The notes: generated by a model from the letters alone, not told the origin. A stretch of DNA of 64,000 bases from an uncultured Gammaproteobacteria bacterium (GCA_958295465.1 OY282353.1:1054001-1118000); one strand, 5' to 3'; shown: positions 52,903-63,232, numbered from the stretch's first letter. Numbers and translations: made by a program.

Positions 52903-53244
52903 ATGACAACGAAAAAGCGGGCAATGGAAGCACTGGATCGGACGCTCCAAGCGCGGAGAGAGGATGGCGAGAGGATCAAGCCAAGCACCGAGAACCATCG
53001 GCGCCGAGCGTAGGAGGTCTTCGTAAGCTGGGCAGCCGGGCACGGGATCGACCCGCTGGTGTGTAGCGATGAAACGCTTGTCAGATACGTCCGTGAAGCG
53101 CACGGCGGCACCATACCACGGCAATGGTCAAAGCACCTCTTTTCAACAATGAACGCAATATACGAGCACCGGGGGACAAAACTCGACCCAAGCCGGCACG
53201 GAAGTCCCGCACGACTGGAAGCAAGAAATCTCTTCAGAGCGTAA
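52903..53244 (+). pseudogene. Integrase N-terminal (SAM-like) domain remnant with in-frame TAG
   Basis: The frame starts MTTKKRAMEALDRTLQARR after an AGAGG site and stops at TAG 53011-53013. It then goes on in the same frame: EVFVSWAAGHGIDPL, LVRYVREAHGGTIPRQW, LFSTMNAIYEHRGTK. This is the pattern of the core-binding domain of tyrosine recombinases. The catalytic domain is absent. Base composition is lower in GC than the host genes. Confidence 0.5.
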
Positions 53245-53299
53245 GGACTTCGCCCCGCACGATGGCAGACGCACTCACAACCGCGAAGGGAGGCAGGCA

Positions 53300-53869
53300 A
53301 TGAACCGAGCCATCCCACTGGTTCTATGCACGCTGAGCATAACGGTAATGATACTGGCGGGGGTGGAGTTCAGTTTGGAAGCGGCGGTCATCCGAGACTG
53401 GGCGCTCTCGGTGCTGGCAATTCCTGCGGCCTACATGGGTTTGAAACGGTGGTGGCGTGCGGAGGAGAGAGTCCAACGGGAAGAGATGAAAGCGAGGCAG
53501 GAGCAGAAGGATCACGCTTGGAATCTCATCCGCACCCGGGCGGAAACCGCGTGCGGGAACCGAACGGAGGCGGGAAAGCGAGCAATCCAACGAGTGGCTC
53601 TGTATGACCTCGGAAATCTTGCCTCGGAGAACCCACGATACCGGGAAACCGTGGGGGTAGTGCTGTGGGCTATTGTGGAAGATGGAAAGGCAATGGAGGA
53701 AGTGGTAGCAGAAGGCCCGACACCGCCCGATTATTCAAATGGACCTTACTACCGCCCCGATCACGGCTATGCAGACAGCGTAGAGCAACACGAGCTGGGA
53801 AAGATCGCGGAACGCTTCCTGGATCAGTGGGATGAGGACGTGGGTCAGTCGGATGGTAAGAAGCAGTAA
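53300..53869 (+). CDS. Unrecognised membrane protein
   Basis: The 189-residue protein has two N-terminal hydrophobic segments (IPLVLCTLSITVMILAGV and WALSVLAIPAAYMGL), then a charged helix (WRAEERVQREEMKARQEQK) and a soluble domain with GKRAIQRVALYDLGNLA. A GGGAGG ribosome site precedes ATG. It is less GC-rich than the flanks and sits between an integrase remnant and another orphan gene, so it was probably brought in by transfer. No family is recognised; a membrane-anchored sensor or effector is possible. Confidence 0.5.
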   Translation: MNRAIPLVLCTLSITVMILAGVEFSLEAAVIRDWALSVLAIPAAYMGLKRWWRAEERVQREEMKARQEQKDHAWNLIRTRAETACGNRTEAGKRAIQRVALYDLGNLASENPRYRETVGVVLWAIVEDGKAMEEVVAEGPTPPDYSNGPYYRPDHGYADSVEQHELGKIAERFLDQWDEDVGQSDGKKQ

Positions 53870-54084
53870 CCCGATTGTTGCAGTGCCGAGAGGGACCCAA
53901 GAAGGAGGGAAGGAGATATGGGGACGTTCCTTCGGATGGCGGTACTCTCTTGAGCTCGCAACGGCCGGCGCGCGCGGACGGACTAGCTACCAGGAACGAA
54001 CGGACCATGCCAGCTTGCCGGCGGGTGAGGGAGGCTTTATGATGAGTGGCAAGCCGGGTGAACAAGCAAGCGGAGGTAAAATCT

Positions 54085-54558
54085 ATGGCAACCGGACAAC
54101 TTCGGCTACAGCCGATTCGGTACGATGACCTCAACGCCAAGCAAAAGGAGATTTATAACTTCCAGAAAATCGCCGCTGCCCTTGCCGACTACGGCTTTAA
54201 CTGCATCAAGTTGCAGGATGATTGGCTAGGGGCCGATTTTCTGGCTTACCACAAGGACAGCAGCCAGACCTTGCGGGTGCAGCTCAAGGGCCGCGCTACC
54301 ATCGAGAAGAAATACTGGGGGCGTGACTTGTATATTGCCTTCCCCTTTCCTGACGATGGGCGGCGAGTTTGGTATCTGGTGCCGCACGATGAACTCGTAG
54401 CACTTAGCGACGAACATACCAACTGGCTCAACACGCGATCCTGGGAAGAGGGCAAGTATTCGTCGCTCAGCTTAAAGCCCCAACTGCGGGAAGCCCTGGA
54501 ACCCTACAAATTGCAAGAACGGGGAATCGACGAAGCAACGCAAGCAGCTTTTGAGTAG
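54085..54558 (+). CDS. Island protein with possible PD-(D/E)XK fold
   Basis: The 157-residue protein reads YNFQKIAAALADYGFNCIK, GADFLAYH and LRVQLKGRATIEKKYWG, then RVWYLVPHDELVAL. I remember close relatives as hypothetical proteins of genomic islands. D51, Q66 and K68 (GAD, QLK) have the order and spacing of the PD-(D/E/Q)XK nuclease core, as in Mrr- or DUF4365-like proteins. That is an inference. An excellent ribosome site (GGAGGT, seven bases) fixes the start at MATGQLRLQ. Confidence 0.6.
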   Translation: MATGQLRLQPIRYDDLNAKQKEIYNFQKIAAALADYGFNCIKLQDDWLGADFLAYHKDSSQTLRVQLKGRATIEKKYWGRDLYIAFPFPDDGRRVWYLVPHDELVALSDEHTNWLNTRSWEEGKYSSLSLKPQLREALEPYKLQERGIDEATQAAFE

Positions 54559-54849
54559 GGTATCCCGTCCGTTCCTTTGCGCTTGCGCCAACTGGCGGAC
54601 GGCAAACGTTCCATGTTTGTAACGGCGCAATGCGTTCAGATCAGTGGTCTCGTGGAATAACCCGTACCGGCGACAATCCCGATGAGCCGAATTCCTGCCG
54701 GCACTTGCTCGGCCCTAGCATGGCCGGTAAGTTGCCGGCGCAATCGTCCACGTGCGGATTGACGCGCGCCAGAGCAAATCTTACGGGGGGACGGTCGAAT
54801 CAGGCGGCGGGAGTTCCGGCTTGCCTGCGCAAGCGCTCACGGGCGGACT

Positions 54850-55154
54850 GGCGCAACCAGGGCGGGGAACGATTCGCTGTATGGCGGCGACGGCAACGAC
54901 CGGCTGGCAGGCAGTGCCGAAAGCGGCACCTTCTTGGCCAAGGCAGGGCGGACATCTTCATCCACGCGGGCGGCCTCAACCGGGTCATGGGTTTCGAGCC
55001 CGGCGTGGACCGGATCGAGGTCTCCGACATGACCGAGGCCGGCTTTCGGGCCGCCGCGACACAGGTCGGCGAGCACCTGGACGTGGCGCTGCCCGAGGGC
55101 GGTGACCTCTACCTCGCCAGGACGATGTTCGGCGCGCTCGACCTGCTCGCGTAG
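54850..55154 (+). pseudogene. RTX calcium-binding protein C-terminal relic
   Basis: One frame has the RTX nonapeptide-like NDSLYGGDGNDRLAG followed by SGTFLAKAG. After a one-base deletion near 54949 the neighbouring frame continues ADIFIHAGGLNRVMGFEPG, DRIEVSDMTEAGF and DLYLARTMFGALDLLA to a stop at 55154. This is the end of a hemolysin-type secreted protein. The rest is missing. The 290 bp before it hold no gene. Confidence 0.6.
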
Positions 55155-55255
55155 CTGAAATGCTGCCTGTGCGGCTTGCGCGCCGGGACCAACCCAAGTC
55201 CCAACGATATCCGATGTGTGTCGTCACTCGCTGAAATAACATGAGATTCATTCTG

Positions 55256-55393
55256 AGTCATACGGACAACAACCCGCCATTCCCGAGCCAGCTCTTCCGG
55301 AGTCCGTCCGGTGCGAGCCAGCTCGGCCATCTGGCGTCGGAGGGCCGGCGGAGCCTGCCCCCGTGAAAACGGGGGCGGTCTCGATTTCGTCAT
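55256..55393 (-). pseudogene. IS3-family OrfA N-terminal relic
   Basis: The minus strand reads MTKSRPPPFSRGQAPP, ALRRQMAELARTGRTPEELAREW, quoted in part as MAELARTGRTPEELARE, the HTH start of IS3-type OrfA. Similarity ends near 55256. There is no OrfB. It is a second relic of the element seen at 2.0-2.3 kb. Confidence 0.7.
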
Positions 55394-55446
55394 AGTGGAT
55401 ACCTCCTCCCCAAAGGGTCAGGTGTCCACGAAATCGGGGCAACTCC
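55361..55446 (-). repeat. IS3 element end, copy B
   Basis: It is the near-identical counterpart of 2241-2334, with the same orientation. The outer end reads TGGAGTTGCCCCGATTTCG on the minus strand. Confidence 0.65.
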
Positions 55447-55538
55447 ACGACCGTGCCGGGTCTGGATCGGCGTACCGCTATCGTGACAGTCGCTCGCCGA
55501 TCCCTGCCAGACGGCCGCAAACTCATCGGAAGATTTGA

Positions 55539-55578
55539 GATACCCTTTCCGGGTACTATGTTCCCCAATATGGGTATC
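55539..55578 (+). promoter_or_regulatory. Candidate autoregulatory operator of the nucleotidyltransferase gene
   Basis: TACCC-TTTCC-GGGTA (55541-55555) is a palindrome just before the first ATG. A further GGGTATC (55572-55578) pairs with GATACCC (55539-55545). Winged-helix MNT regulators often bind such sites over their own start. Confidence 0.5.
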
Positions 55579-56211
55579 GAACCATCGACCCCCGCCGCAG
55601 TCGTGCCGCGCCGAAGCGGCAGTCCCGGCGTTTCGGCGCTTGCCGATGCGCTGTTCACTTCGACGCAGCAGCGTGTGCTTGCCCTGTTGTTCGGGCAGCC
55701 GGACAGAGATTTCTTCGTGACCGAGATCATCGCTCTGGCGGGCTCGGGGCGCGGCGCGGTGCAGCGCGAGCTCGCCCGGCTTGCCGGGAGCGGCCTCGCG
55801 GTCGTGTCCCGGGTCGGCAACCGCAAGTACTACCGGGCGAACCGCGACTCGCCACTCTTCGATGAGATTCGTGGCATCGTGCGCAAGACCGTCGGCGTGG
55901 AAGAGTCCATTCGTGACGCGCTCGAACCGCTGGCGGACAGTCTCGCCCTGGCCTTGCTCTACGGATCGATTGCCCGGCGGACGGACACGGCAGCGAGCGA
56001 CATCGATCTCCTGCTCGTTTCCGACGAATTGACGCTGGAGGCGGTCTACGCCGCCTTGGCGCCGGTCGAAATGCTGCTCGGTCGCCACGTGAACCCGACA
56101 ATCTACACGTCCGGCGAGTTCCAGCGCCGGCGCGCGGTCAAGGCCGGGTTTCTGACGCGGGTGCTCAAGAGCCGGCATATCGTTCTCATGGGGAGCCTCG
56201 ACGGCGCATGA
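55558..56211 (+). CDS. Winged-helix transcriptional regulator with MNT-type nucleotidyltransferase domain
   Basis: The 217-residue protein (from MFPNMGIEPS) has an N-terminal winged helix (LADALFTSTQQRVLALLFG, then FVTEIIALAGSGRGAVQRE) and a C-terminal minimal nucleotidyltransferase domain: LLYGSIARRTDTAASDIDLLLV has the GS and DxD catalytic signature. In MNT-HEPN toxin-antitoxin pairs the MNT protein modifies and neutralises a HEPN RNase. The usual HEPN partner directly downstream is here only a frameshifted stub. Palindromic TACCC/GGGTA sites overlap the start, suggesting self-repression. It lies just after the IS3 relic. Confidence 0.72.
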   Translation: MFPNMGIEPSTPAAVVPRRSGSPGVSALADALFTSTQQRVLALLFGQPDRDFFVTEIIALAGSGRGAVQRELARLAGSGLAVVSRVGNRKYYRANRDSPLFDEIRGIVRKTVGVEESIRDALEPLADSLALALLYGSIARRTDTAASDIDLLLVSDELTLEAVYAALAPVEMLLGRHVNPTIYTSGEFQRRRAVKAGFLTRVLKSRHIVLMGSLDGA

Positions 56212-56263
56212 GCAGCTCGACAACTTGGTGAGAGCGGGCGGCTTCATCCCGACGGTGGCATGA
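56207..56263 (+). pseudogene. Stub of a HEPN-like partner gene
   Basis: Overlapping the nucleotidyltransferase stop, one frame reads HEQLDNLVRAGGFIPTVA to a stop at 56261-56263. Partner proteins of such regulators start with a similar LDNLVRIG-type helix. The ATG of the ATGA overlap (56208) is one base out of frame. The rest of the partner is gone. Confidence 0.35.
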
Positions 56264-56313
56264 CCATGTCCGGAACGTTGGCGGGAATTGCCGCCGGCCT
56301 CCGGACGATAGCG

Positions 56314-57978
56314 TCACGGAGCCCCGCCCACGCCTTCGAGCCAGGTGCCCAGGCGACGCCCCCCGTCCTCCGACATGCGCAATCCCTTCTTGGTGCGTCT
56401 CCACAGGACGTCCTCGGAGGTGCGGGCCCATTCGTGCTCGACCAGGTACTCGACCTCCGCCGCATGGAGCCCGGCCCCGAAGTGCTCCCCGAGGTCGCCG
56501 GCGCTCGTGCGGCCGGCGAGCAGAGTGTGGATGCCGGTGCCGTAGTGGCGCACGTAGTGGCGGACCAACCCTTGCGCAAGCCACGGATAACGCTCGGCGC
56601 AGCGCGCGATGAACCCTTCGACGTCCGCGCCGGGGATGTCCCCGCCGGGGAGGGGGGCGTCACGGGTCCAGGCCGGACAGTCGAAGCCGAGCGGCCCGGC
56701 CAGCAGGTCCACGGCCTGCTCGGCGAGCTTGCGGCAGGTGGTGATCTTGCCGCCGTACACCGAGAGCATGGGCGCCGGGCTGCGGTCGAGATGGAGCACG
56801 TAGTCGCGGGTGACCTCGCTCGCGTTGCGCGATCGGTCGTCGATGAGGGGGCGGATGCCGGAGTACGACCAGACGACGTCGCCGGGGGAAATGGGCTTCT
56901 CGAAGTACGCGTTGGCCGCGGCGCAGAGGTAGTCCACTTCACCGGAGGTGATCTCGACCGGCCCCGGACCGCCTTCGATCTCCACCTCGGTGGTTCCGAG
57001 CAGGGTGTAATCCCCTTCGAAAGGGATCGCGAACAGCACGCGCCCGTCCGTGCCCTGGAAGATGTAGGGGTAGGGATGATCGAACACCTTCCCGACGACG
57101 ATGTGGCTGCCCTTCACGAGCCGGACATCGTGCTTCGTAGTGTCGTCGCCCAAGGACTTGGCTCCATCTGCCGCGGCGCTGCCCTTCATGAGCCTCACGT
57201 CGTGCTTCGCGTCCTTGTCGTCCGAGGACGTGGCCCCATCCGTGGCGCTGCCTTTCATGCGCCCTGCGTCGTGTCTCGCGCCGGCATCCGCACCCGCGCC
57301 CGGATCCAGCCTCCTGCCGACCCACGGTCCGCTCGCGTTGACGACCCCTCTCGCCGAGACGGTCGAGCGCGCGCCGGTGGTCCGGTCGACCAGCGTCGCC
57401 TCCCAGTGCGGGCCGCGGCGTGCGAGTGACACGCATTCGGTGCGGGTCCGCACGTCCGCGCCCCGCAGATGCGCGTCGCGGGCGTTGAGCACCACCAGGC
57501 GCGCGTCCTGCACCCAGCAGTCCGAGTACTCGTACCCCCGGCGGTAGTGCTTCTTCAGCGGGCGTCCGCTCGGGTGCCGGCGTAGATCGATGCCCGCGGA
57601 GGGCGGCAGCAATGCGCGTCCGCCGAGATGGTCGTAGAGGAAGAGGCCCAACCGGATCACCCACCGGGGCCGCAGCCCGGCGTGGTGCGGGAGCACGAAA
57701 CGCATGGGCCAGATGATGTGCGGGGCGTTTCGGAGCAGGACCTCGCGCTCCCGAAGGGAGTGGCGCACGAGCCGGAAATCGTAGTGCTCCAGGTAACGCA
57801 GCCCGCCATGGATCAGCTTGGTGCTGGCCGAGGAGGTATGCGCGGCGAGATCGTCCTTCTCGCAGAGCAGGACGTCGAGGCCGCGCCCGGCCGCGTCCCG
57901 GGCGATGCACGCGCCGTTGACGCCGCCGCCGATGACGAGCAGGTCGACGGCCTTCGGCCCGGACTCCCTCGCACTCAT
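56314..57978 (-). CDS. glpD: Glycerol-3-phosphate dehydrogenase with internal tandem repeat
   Basis: The 554-residue flavoprotein oxidises glycerol-3-phosphate to dihydroxyacetone phosphate at the inner membrane and feeds the quinone pool. The FAD motif VIGGGVNGACIARDAAG, TSSASTKLIHGGLRYLE, VNASGPWVGRRLD and SVYGGKITTCRKLAE are canonical. Where other GlpD have one HRVRLVKGSHIVV, this has three units (HDAGRMKGS, HDVRLMKGS, HDVRLVKGSHIVV), adding about 47 residues. The start MSARESG overlaps, as ATGA, the last decayed DUF2160 tail copy. It is the final gene of the glp operon. Confidence 0.93.
   Translation of the reverse strand: MSARESGPKAVDLLVIGGGVNGACIARDAAGRGLDVLLCEKDDLAAHTSSASTKLIHGGLRYLEHYDFRLVRHSLREREVLLRNAPHIIWPMRFVLPHHAGLRPRWVIRLGLFLYDHLGGRALLPPSAGIDLRRHPSGRPLKKHYRRGYEYSDCWVQDARLVVLNARDAHLRGADVRTRTECVSLARRGPHWEATLVDRTTGARSTVSARGVVNASGPWVGRRLDPGAGADAGARHDAGRMKGSATDGATSSDDKDAKHDVRLMKGSAAADGAKSLGDDTTKHDVRLVKGSHIVVGKVFDHPYPYIFQGTDGRVLFAIPFEGDYTLLGTTEVEIEGGPGPVEITSGEVDYLCAAANAYFEKPISPGDVVWSYSGIRPLIDDRSRNASEVTRDYVLHLDRSPAPMLSVYGGKITTCRKLAEQAVDLLAGPLGFDCPAWTRDAPLPGGDIPGADVEGFIARCAERYPWLAQGLVRHYVRHYGTGIHTLLAGRTSAGDLGEHFGAGLHAAEVEYLVEHEWARTSEDVLWRRTKKGLRMSEDGGRRLGTWLEGVGGAP
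57106..57283 (-). repeat. Tandem repeat inside glpD
   Basis: GCTGCCCTTCACGAG-like units start at 57106, 57178 and 57247 (72 and 69 bp apart) and keep the frame. The outer two units have drifted, so this is not a very recent event. Confidence 0.85.
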
Positions 57979-58300
57979 CCGGACACGGCGATTCCGCGGA
58001 CGAACGGCCCGCGAACGGCCGGGACGCCGGTCGCGGCCCACGCCGCCGAAGGGCCGGCGAGGTCGAGCCGCGCGAAGGGGATGAAGACACTCATACCCAT
58101 CTGAACACCGCGACCCCGTAGACGACCGAGATACCGAGTGCGGCCCATACCGGAGGGCCGGCGAGGCCGAGCCACGCGAGGGGGATGAAGGCGCTCACAC
58201 CCATCTGAACACCGCGACCCCGTAGATAACCGAGATGCCGAGCGCGGCCCATACCGGAGGGCCGGCGAGGCCGAGCCACGCGAGGTGGATGAAGGCGCTC
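57975..58300 (-). repeat. Three tandem copies of the DUF2160 gene tail
   Basis: The 3' end of the DUF2160 gene, encoding AWLGLAGPPVWAALG and VAVFRWV, is followed by a near-perfect second copy ending at 58091 (104 bp away). A diverged third copy ends at 57975 (RLDLAGPSAAWAATG). The extra copies lie between the DUF2160 stop and the glpD start and form short reading frames. Confidence 0.88.
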
Positions 58301-58476
58301 CCGAGCAGGGTGATGAACAGCCGGTCCCCGCGCGTCGTGTCGAGCCCGAGAACGCCGCGCCGCGCTCCCCCGCCGGGGCGCCGCAGCTCCCAGATCGTCA
58401 TGCCGGCCAGGGCGAGCGCGATGCAGACGAAGAACACCGCCGTCGGCCAGGTCCACGCCATCCATGAGAGGGACAT
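58195..58476 (-). CDS. DUF2160 small membrane protein of the glycerol operon
   Basis: The 93-residue protein has two or three hydrophobic helices (TAVFFVCIALALAGMTIWEL, FITLLGSAFIHLAWLGL, ALGISVIYGVAVF). DUF2160 proteins are encoded next to glycerol ABC transporter genes (called glpU in some rhizobia, as I recall), so it is probably an accessory of the transporter. The start follows glpQ by 13 bases. Its tail is repeated twice more downstream. Confidence 0.8.
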   Translation of the reverse strand: MSLSWMAWTWPTAVFFVCIALALAGMTIWELRRPGGGARRGVLGLDTTRGDRLFITLLGSAFIHLAWLGLAGPPVWAALGISVIYGVAVFRWV

Positions 58477-58489
58477 GTCTCGATCTCCC

Positions 58490-59290
58490 CTACACCCGGC
58501 CCAGCGAGAATCCCTTGGCGATGTAGTGGCGCACGAAGTAGATGACGAACGCGCCCGGCACGATGGTCAGGACGCCCGCCGCCGCGAGCAGGCCCAGCTC
58601 GTAGCCCGCGGTGCTCGCGGTGCGGGTCATCGTCGCGGCGATCGGCTTTGCCGCCACCGAGGTGAGGTTCTTCGCGAGCAGCAGCTCGACCCAGGAGAAC
58701 ATGAAGCAGAAGAAGGCGGTGACCCCGATCCCGGCCGTGATCGTCGGGATGAATATCTTCACGAAGAACCTCGGGAACGAGTAGCCGTCGACGTAGGCGG
58801 TCTCGTCCAGCTCCTTGGGCACCCCCGACATGAAGCCTTCCAGGATCCAGACCGCGAGCGGGATGTTGAACAGGCAGTGGGCGAGGGCGACCGCGATATG
58901 CGTATCGAACAGGTGCAGGGCCGAATAGAGCTGGAAGAAGGGCAGCGCGAACACCGCGGGCGGGGCCATCCGGTTGGTGAGCAGCCAGAAGAACAGGTGC
59001 TTGTCGCCCAGGAAGTGGTAGCGGGAGAAGGCGTAGGCGGCGGGAAGCGCCGCCGCCACCGAGATCACGGTGTTGACGGCCACGTAGGCCAGCGAATTCA
59101 GGTAGCCGCCGTACCACGTCGAATCGGTGAAGATCTTCCGGTAGTTGGCCAGCGTGAAGTCCTGCGGCCAGAGCGAGAAGGCGCCCAGGATCTCGTTGGT
59201 GGTCTTGAACGACATGTTCAGCAGCCAGTAGATCGGCAGGAGCAGGAACACGATGTAGATCGCCGGCGCCAGCCACTTGAAGGAGCGCAT
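58490..59290 (-). CDS. glpQ: Glycerol ABC transporter permease (MalG-like)
   Basis: The 266-residue permease has six helices and the EAA coupling loop ELDETAYVDGYSFPRFFVKI, in the carbohydrate-uptake family CUT1. It pairs with the permease encoded four bases upstream. The name follows the rhizobial GlpSTPQV system; it is unrelated to E. coli glpQ (a phosphodiesterase). The substrate assignment comes from the neighbouring glpD, glpR and DUF2160. Confidence 0.88.
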   Translation of the reverse strand: MRSFKWLAPAIYIVFLLLPIYWLLNMSFKTTNEILGAFSLWPQDFTLANYRKIFTDSTWYGGYLNSLAYVAVNTVISVAAALPAAYAFSRYHFLGDKHLFFWLLTNRMAPPAVFALPFFQLYSALHLFDTHIAVALAHCLFNIPLAVWILEGFMSGVPKELDETAYVDGYSFPRFFVKIFIPTITAGIGVTAFFCFMFSWVELLLAKNLTSVAAKPIAATMTRTASTAGYELGLLAAAGVLTIVPGAFVIYFVRHYIAKGFSLGRV

Positions 59291-59293
59291 CGC

Positions 59294-60160
<867 letters not shown>

Positions 60161-60176
60161 TGTTCGGCCTCCACGG

Positions 60177-61262
<1,086 letters not shown>

Positions 61263-61310
61263 GGGTCGGTTCGGTCGCTGGTCTCGGGGATCGGGGCCGG
61301 GTCCGCCGCC

Positions 61311-62378
61311 TCAGGGCGCGAGCAGCGCCCCGTCCTCGCCGAAGTAGAAGAAACGGCCGGTTTGCAGGTACATCGGCTCGTTGGCGCCTGCCGCCACCGG
61401 GTGGATGCCGTGGGATTGCGATATCCAGGTGTGCCCGCCGATCCGCACGTGCACGATGCTCTCCGATCCGGAGAGCTCGGCGACGAGCACCCGCGCCTCG
61501 ACTTCGAGGGCGTCCCCGGCGGGCCGCGACGGGGTGATGTGGTGGGGGCGCAGCCCCACCGTGTACCGGCCCTCGGCAAGCCCGGCGGCGGGACCGGTGG
61601 CGGGCCAGCGCACGGAGTCGTCCAGCGCGAAGGTGTCTCCGCGCCTGACGGCCGAAGCGACGTTGAGCGGCGGGTCCGAGAACACCCGGGCGCTCACCAG
61701 ATCCTTCGGCCCGCGGTAGACCTCGGGGGTCGGCCCGAACTGCGTGATCCGCCCTTCGTGCAGGGTGGCGGTGCATCCCCCGAGGAGCAGCGCTTCCTGC
61801 GGCTCGCTCGTCGCGTACACGATGGTCGCGCCCTTCTTTTCGAGAAGGTCCGGCAATTCCTCGCGCAGCTCCTCCCGGAGCTTGTAGTCGAGGTTGGCGA
61901 GCGGCTCGTCGAGCAGGACGAGGTCGGAGTCCTTGACCAGCGCCCGGGCCAGCGCGGTGCGCTGCTGCTGCCCGCCGGAGAGCTCCGCCGGGCGCCGCCC
62001 GAGCATCGGGGTCAGTCCGAGCAACGCCGCGACCTCGGCGACCCGTCCTTCGATCTCGCTCCCGGGCGTGCCCACCACCCGCAACGGCGATGCGATGTTC
62101 TCGAAGACGCTCAGGTTCGGGTAGTTGATGAACTGCTGGTAGACCATGGAGACGTTGCGCTTCTGCACGGGAACGCCGGTGACGTCCTCGCCGCGGAACA
62201 GGATCCGGCCGGCGGTCGGCTTGTCGAGCCCCGCCATGAGGCGCATCAGCGTGGTCTTGCCCGAGAGCGTCGCCCCGAGCAGGACGTTGAACACGCCCTG
62301 CTGCAGGACGAGATCGGTGGGATGGATGTGCGTCTGCGCGCCCACCGTCTTCGCAACGCCCCTGAGCTCGATGGCCAT
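61311..62378 (-). CDS. glpS: Glycerol ABC transporter ATP-binding protein
   Basis: The 355-residue ATPase starts MAIELRGVAK. It has Walker A GATLSGKTT (Leu-Ser where GPSGSG is usual), signature ELSGGQQQRTALARAL and Walker B LVLLDEPLANLD. The switch region is YATSEPQEAL, with serine where histidine normally sits, so its own hydrolytic site may be weak and rely on GlpT. The C-terminal TOBE domain follows. It lies between glpR and glpT in the operon. Confidence 0.87.
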   Translation of the reverse strand: MAIELRGVAKTVGAQTHIHPTDLVLQQGVFNVLLGATLSGKTTLMRLMAGLDKPTAGRILFRGEDVTGVPVQKRNVSMVYQQFINYPNLSVFENIASPLRVVGTPGSEIEGRVAEVAALLGLTPMLGRRPAELSGGQQQRTALARALVKDSDLVLLDEPLANLDYKLREELREELPDLLEKKGATIVYATSEPQEALLLGGCTATLHEGRITQFGPTPEVYRGPKDLVSARVFSDPPLNVASAVRRGDTFALDDSVRWPATGPAAGLAEGRYTVGLRPHHITPSRPAGDALEVEARVLVAELSGSESIVHVRIGGHTWISQSHGIHPVAAGANEPMYLQTGRFFYFGEDGALLAP

Positions 62379-62419
62379 CGCCTTTGCGCTCTTTCGATTG
62401 CGCCGCCGCGGGCGCCGGC

Positions 62420-63226
62420 TCAGCCGGCGGCCTCTGCGGCGCCGTCCGGCGCCGCGACCTCGACCCGCACGTCGTGCCGGGCGCACAGCTCGAGGAACGG
62501 CGCCGGCGGAGCGGTATCGGTCACGAAGCAGTCGAGCTGCGAGACGTTGCCGATGCGCACCGGGGCGCTGCGCCGGAACTTCATGCCGTCGGCGACGAGG
62601 ATCACCGAACGCGCGTTCTCGATGATCGCCTTCGCGACCCGTACTTCGCGGGGATCGTAGTCGAGAAGGGCGCCGTCTTCCTCGATGGCGGACGCGCCGA
62701 TGACGGCGTGATCCACCTTGAACTGCCCGATGAAGTCGACGGTGGCGTCGCCGACGATTCCACCGTCTTCCCGGCGCAGGATCCCGCCGGCCGACATCAC
62801 CTCGATGCCCTCGAACGGGCGCAGCAGGTTGACGACGTTCAGGTTGTTGGTGATGACGGTCAATCCGACATGCCCGGAGAGGTTGTGCGCGACCTGCTCC
62901 GTGGTGGTGCCGATGTTCACGATCAGCGAGGCGTCGTTCGGGATCAGCGCTGCCGCGCGGCGCCCGATCGCCGCCTTGCCTTCGGCCGCGAGCTGCAGCC
63001 GGGCGGCGTAGCCCATGTTGGAGACGCCGCCCATCGGGACGGCGCCGCCGTGGATCCGCTGGAGCAGCCGCAGGCGGGAGAGCTGGTTCAGGTCCCGGCG
63101 GACCGTCTGCGAGGTGACCCCGAAGCGTTGCGCGAGCGGCTCGACCAGGATCGTGCCGCGGGCGCGGGCGATGTCCAGGATCTCCCGTTGCCGCCGGCTG
63201 AGGTTCGACGATTCGGTGAGCGGCAT
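62420..63226 (-). CDS. glpR: DeoR family repressor of glycerol genes
   Basis: The 268-residue repressor has a DeoR helix-turn-helix (RQREILDIARARGTILVEP, FGVTSQTVRRDLNQLS, LQRIHGGAV) and a C-terminal sugar-phosphate sensor domain (NIGTTTEQVAHNL, ITNNLNVVNLL). GlpR releases DNA on binding glycerol-3-phosphate. Start choice is between ATG 63226 and 63232. The operon position, just before glpS, supports control of the transporter and glpD. No clear operator was identified upstream. Confidence 0.88.
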   Translation of the reverse strand: MPLTESSNLSRRQREILDIARARGTILVEPLAQRFGVTSQTVRRDLNQLSRLRLLQRIHGGAVPMGGVSNMGYAARLQLAAEGKAAIGRRAAALIPNDASLIVNIGTTTEQVAHNLSGHVGLTVITNNLNVVNLLRPFEGIEVMSAGGILRREDGGIVGDATVDFIGQFKVDHAVIGASAIEEDGALLDYDPREVRVAKAIIENARSVILVADGMKFRRSAPVRIGNVSQLDCFVTDTAPPAPFLELCARHDVRVEVAAPDGAAEAAG

Positions 63227-63232
63227 GGTCAT

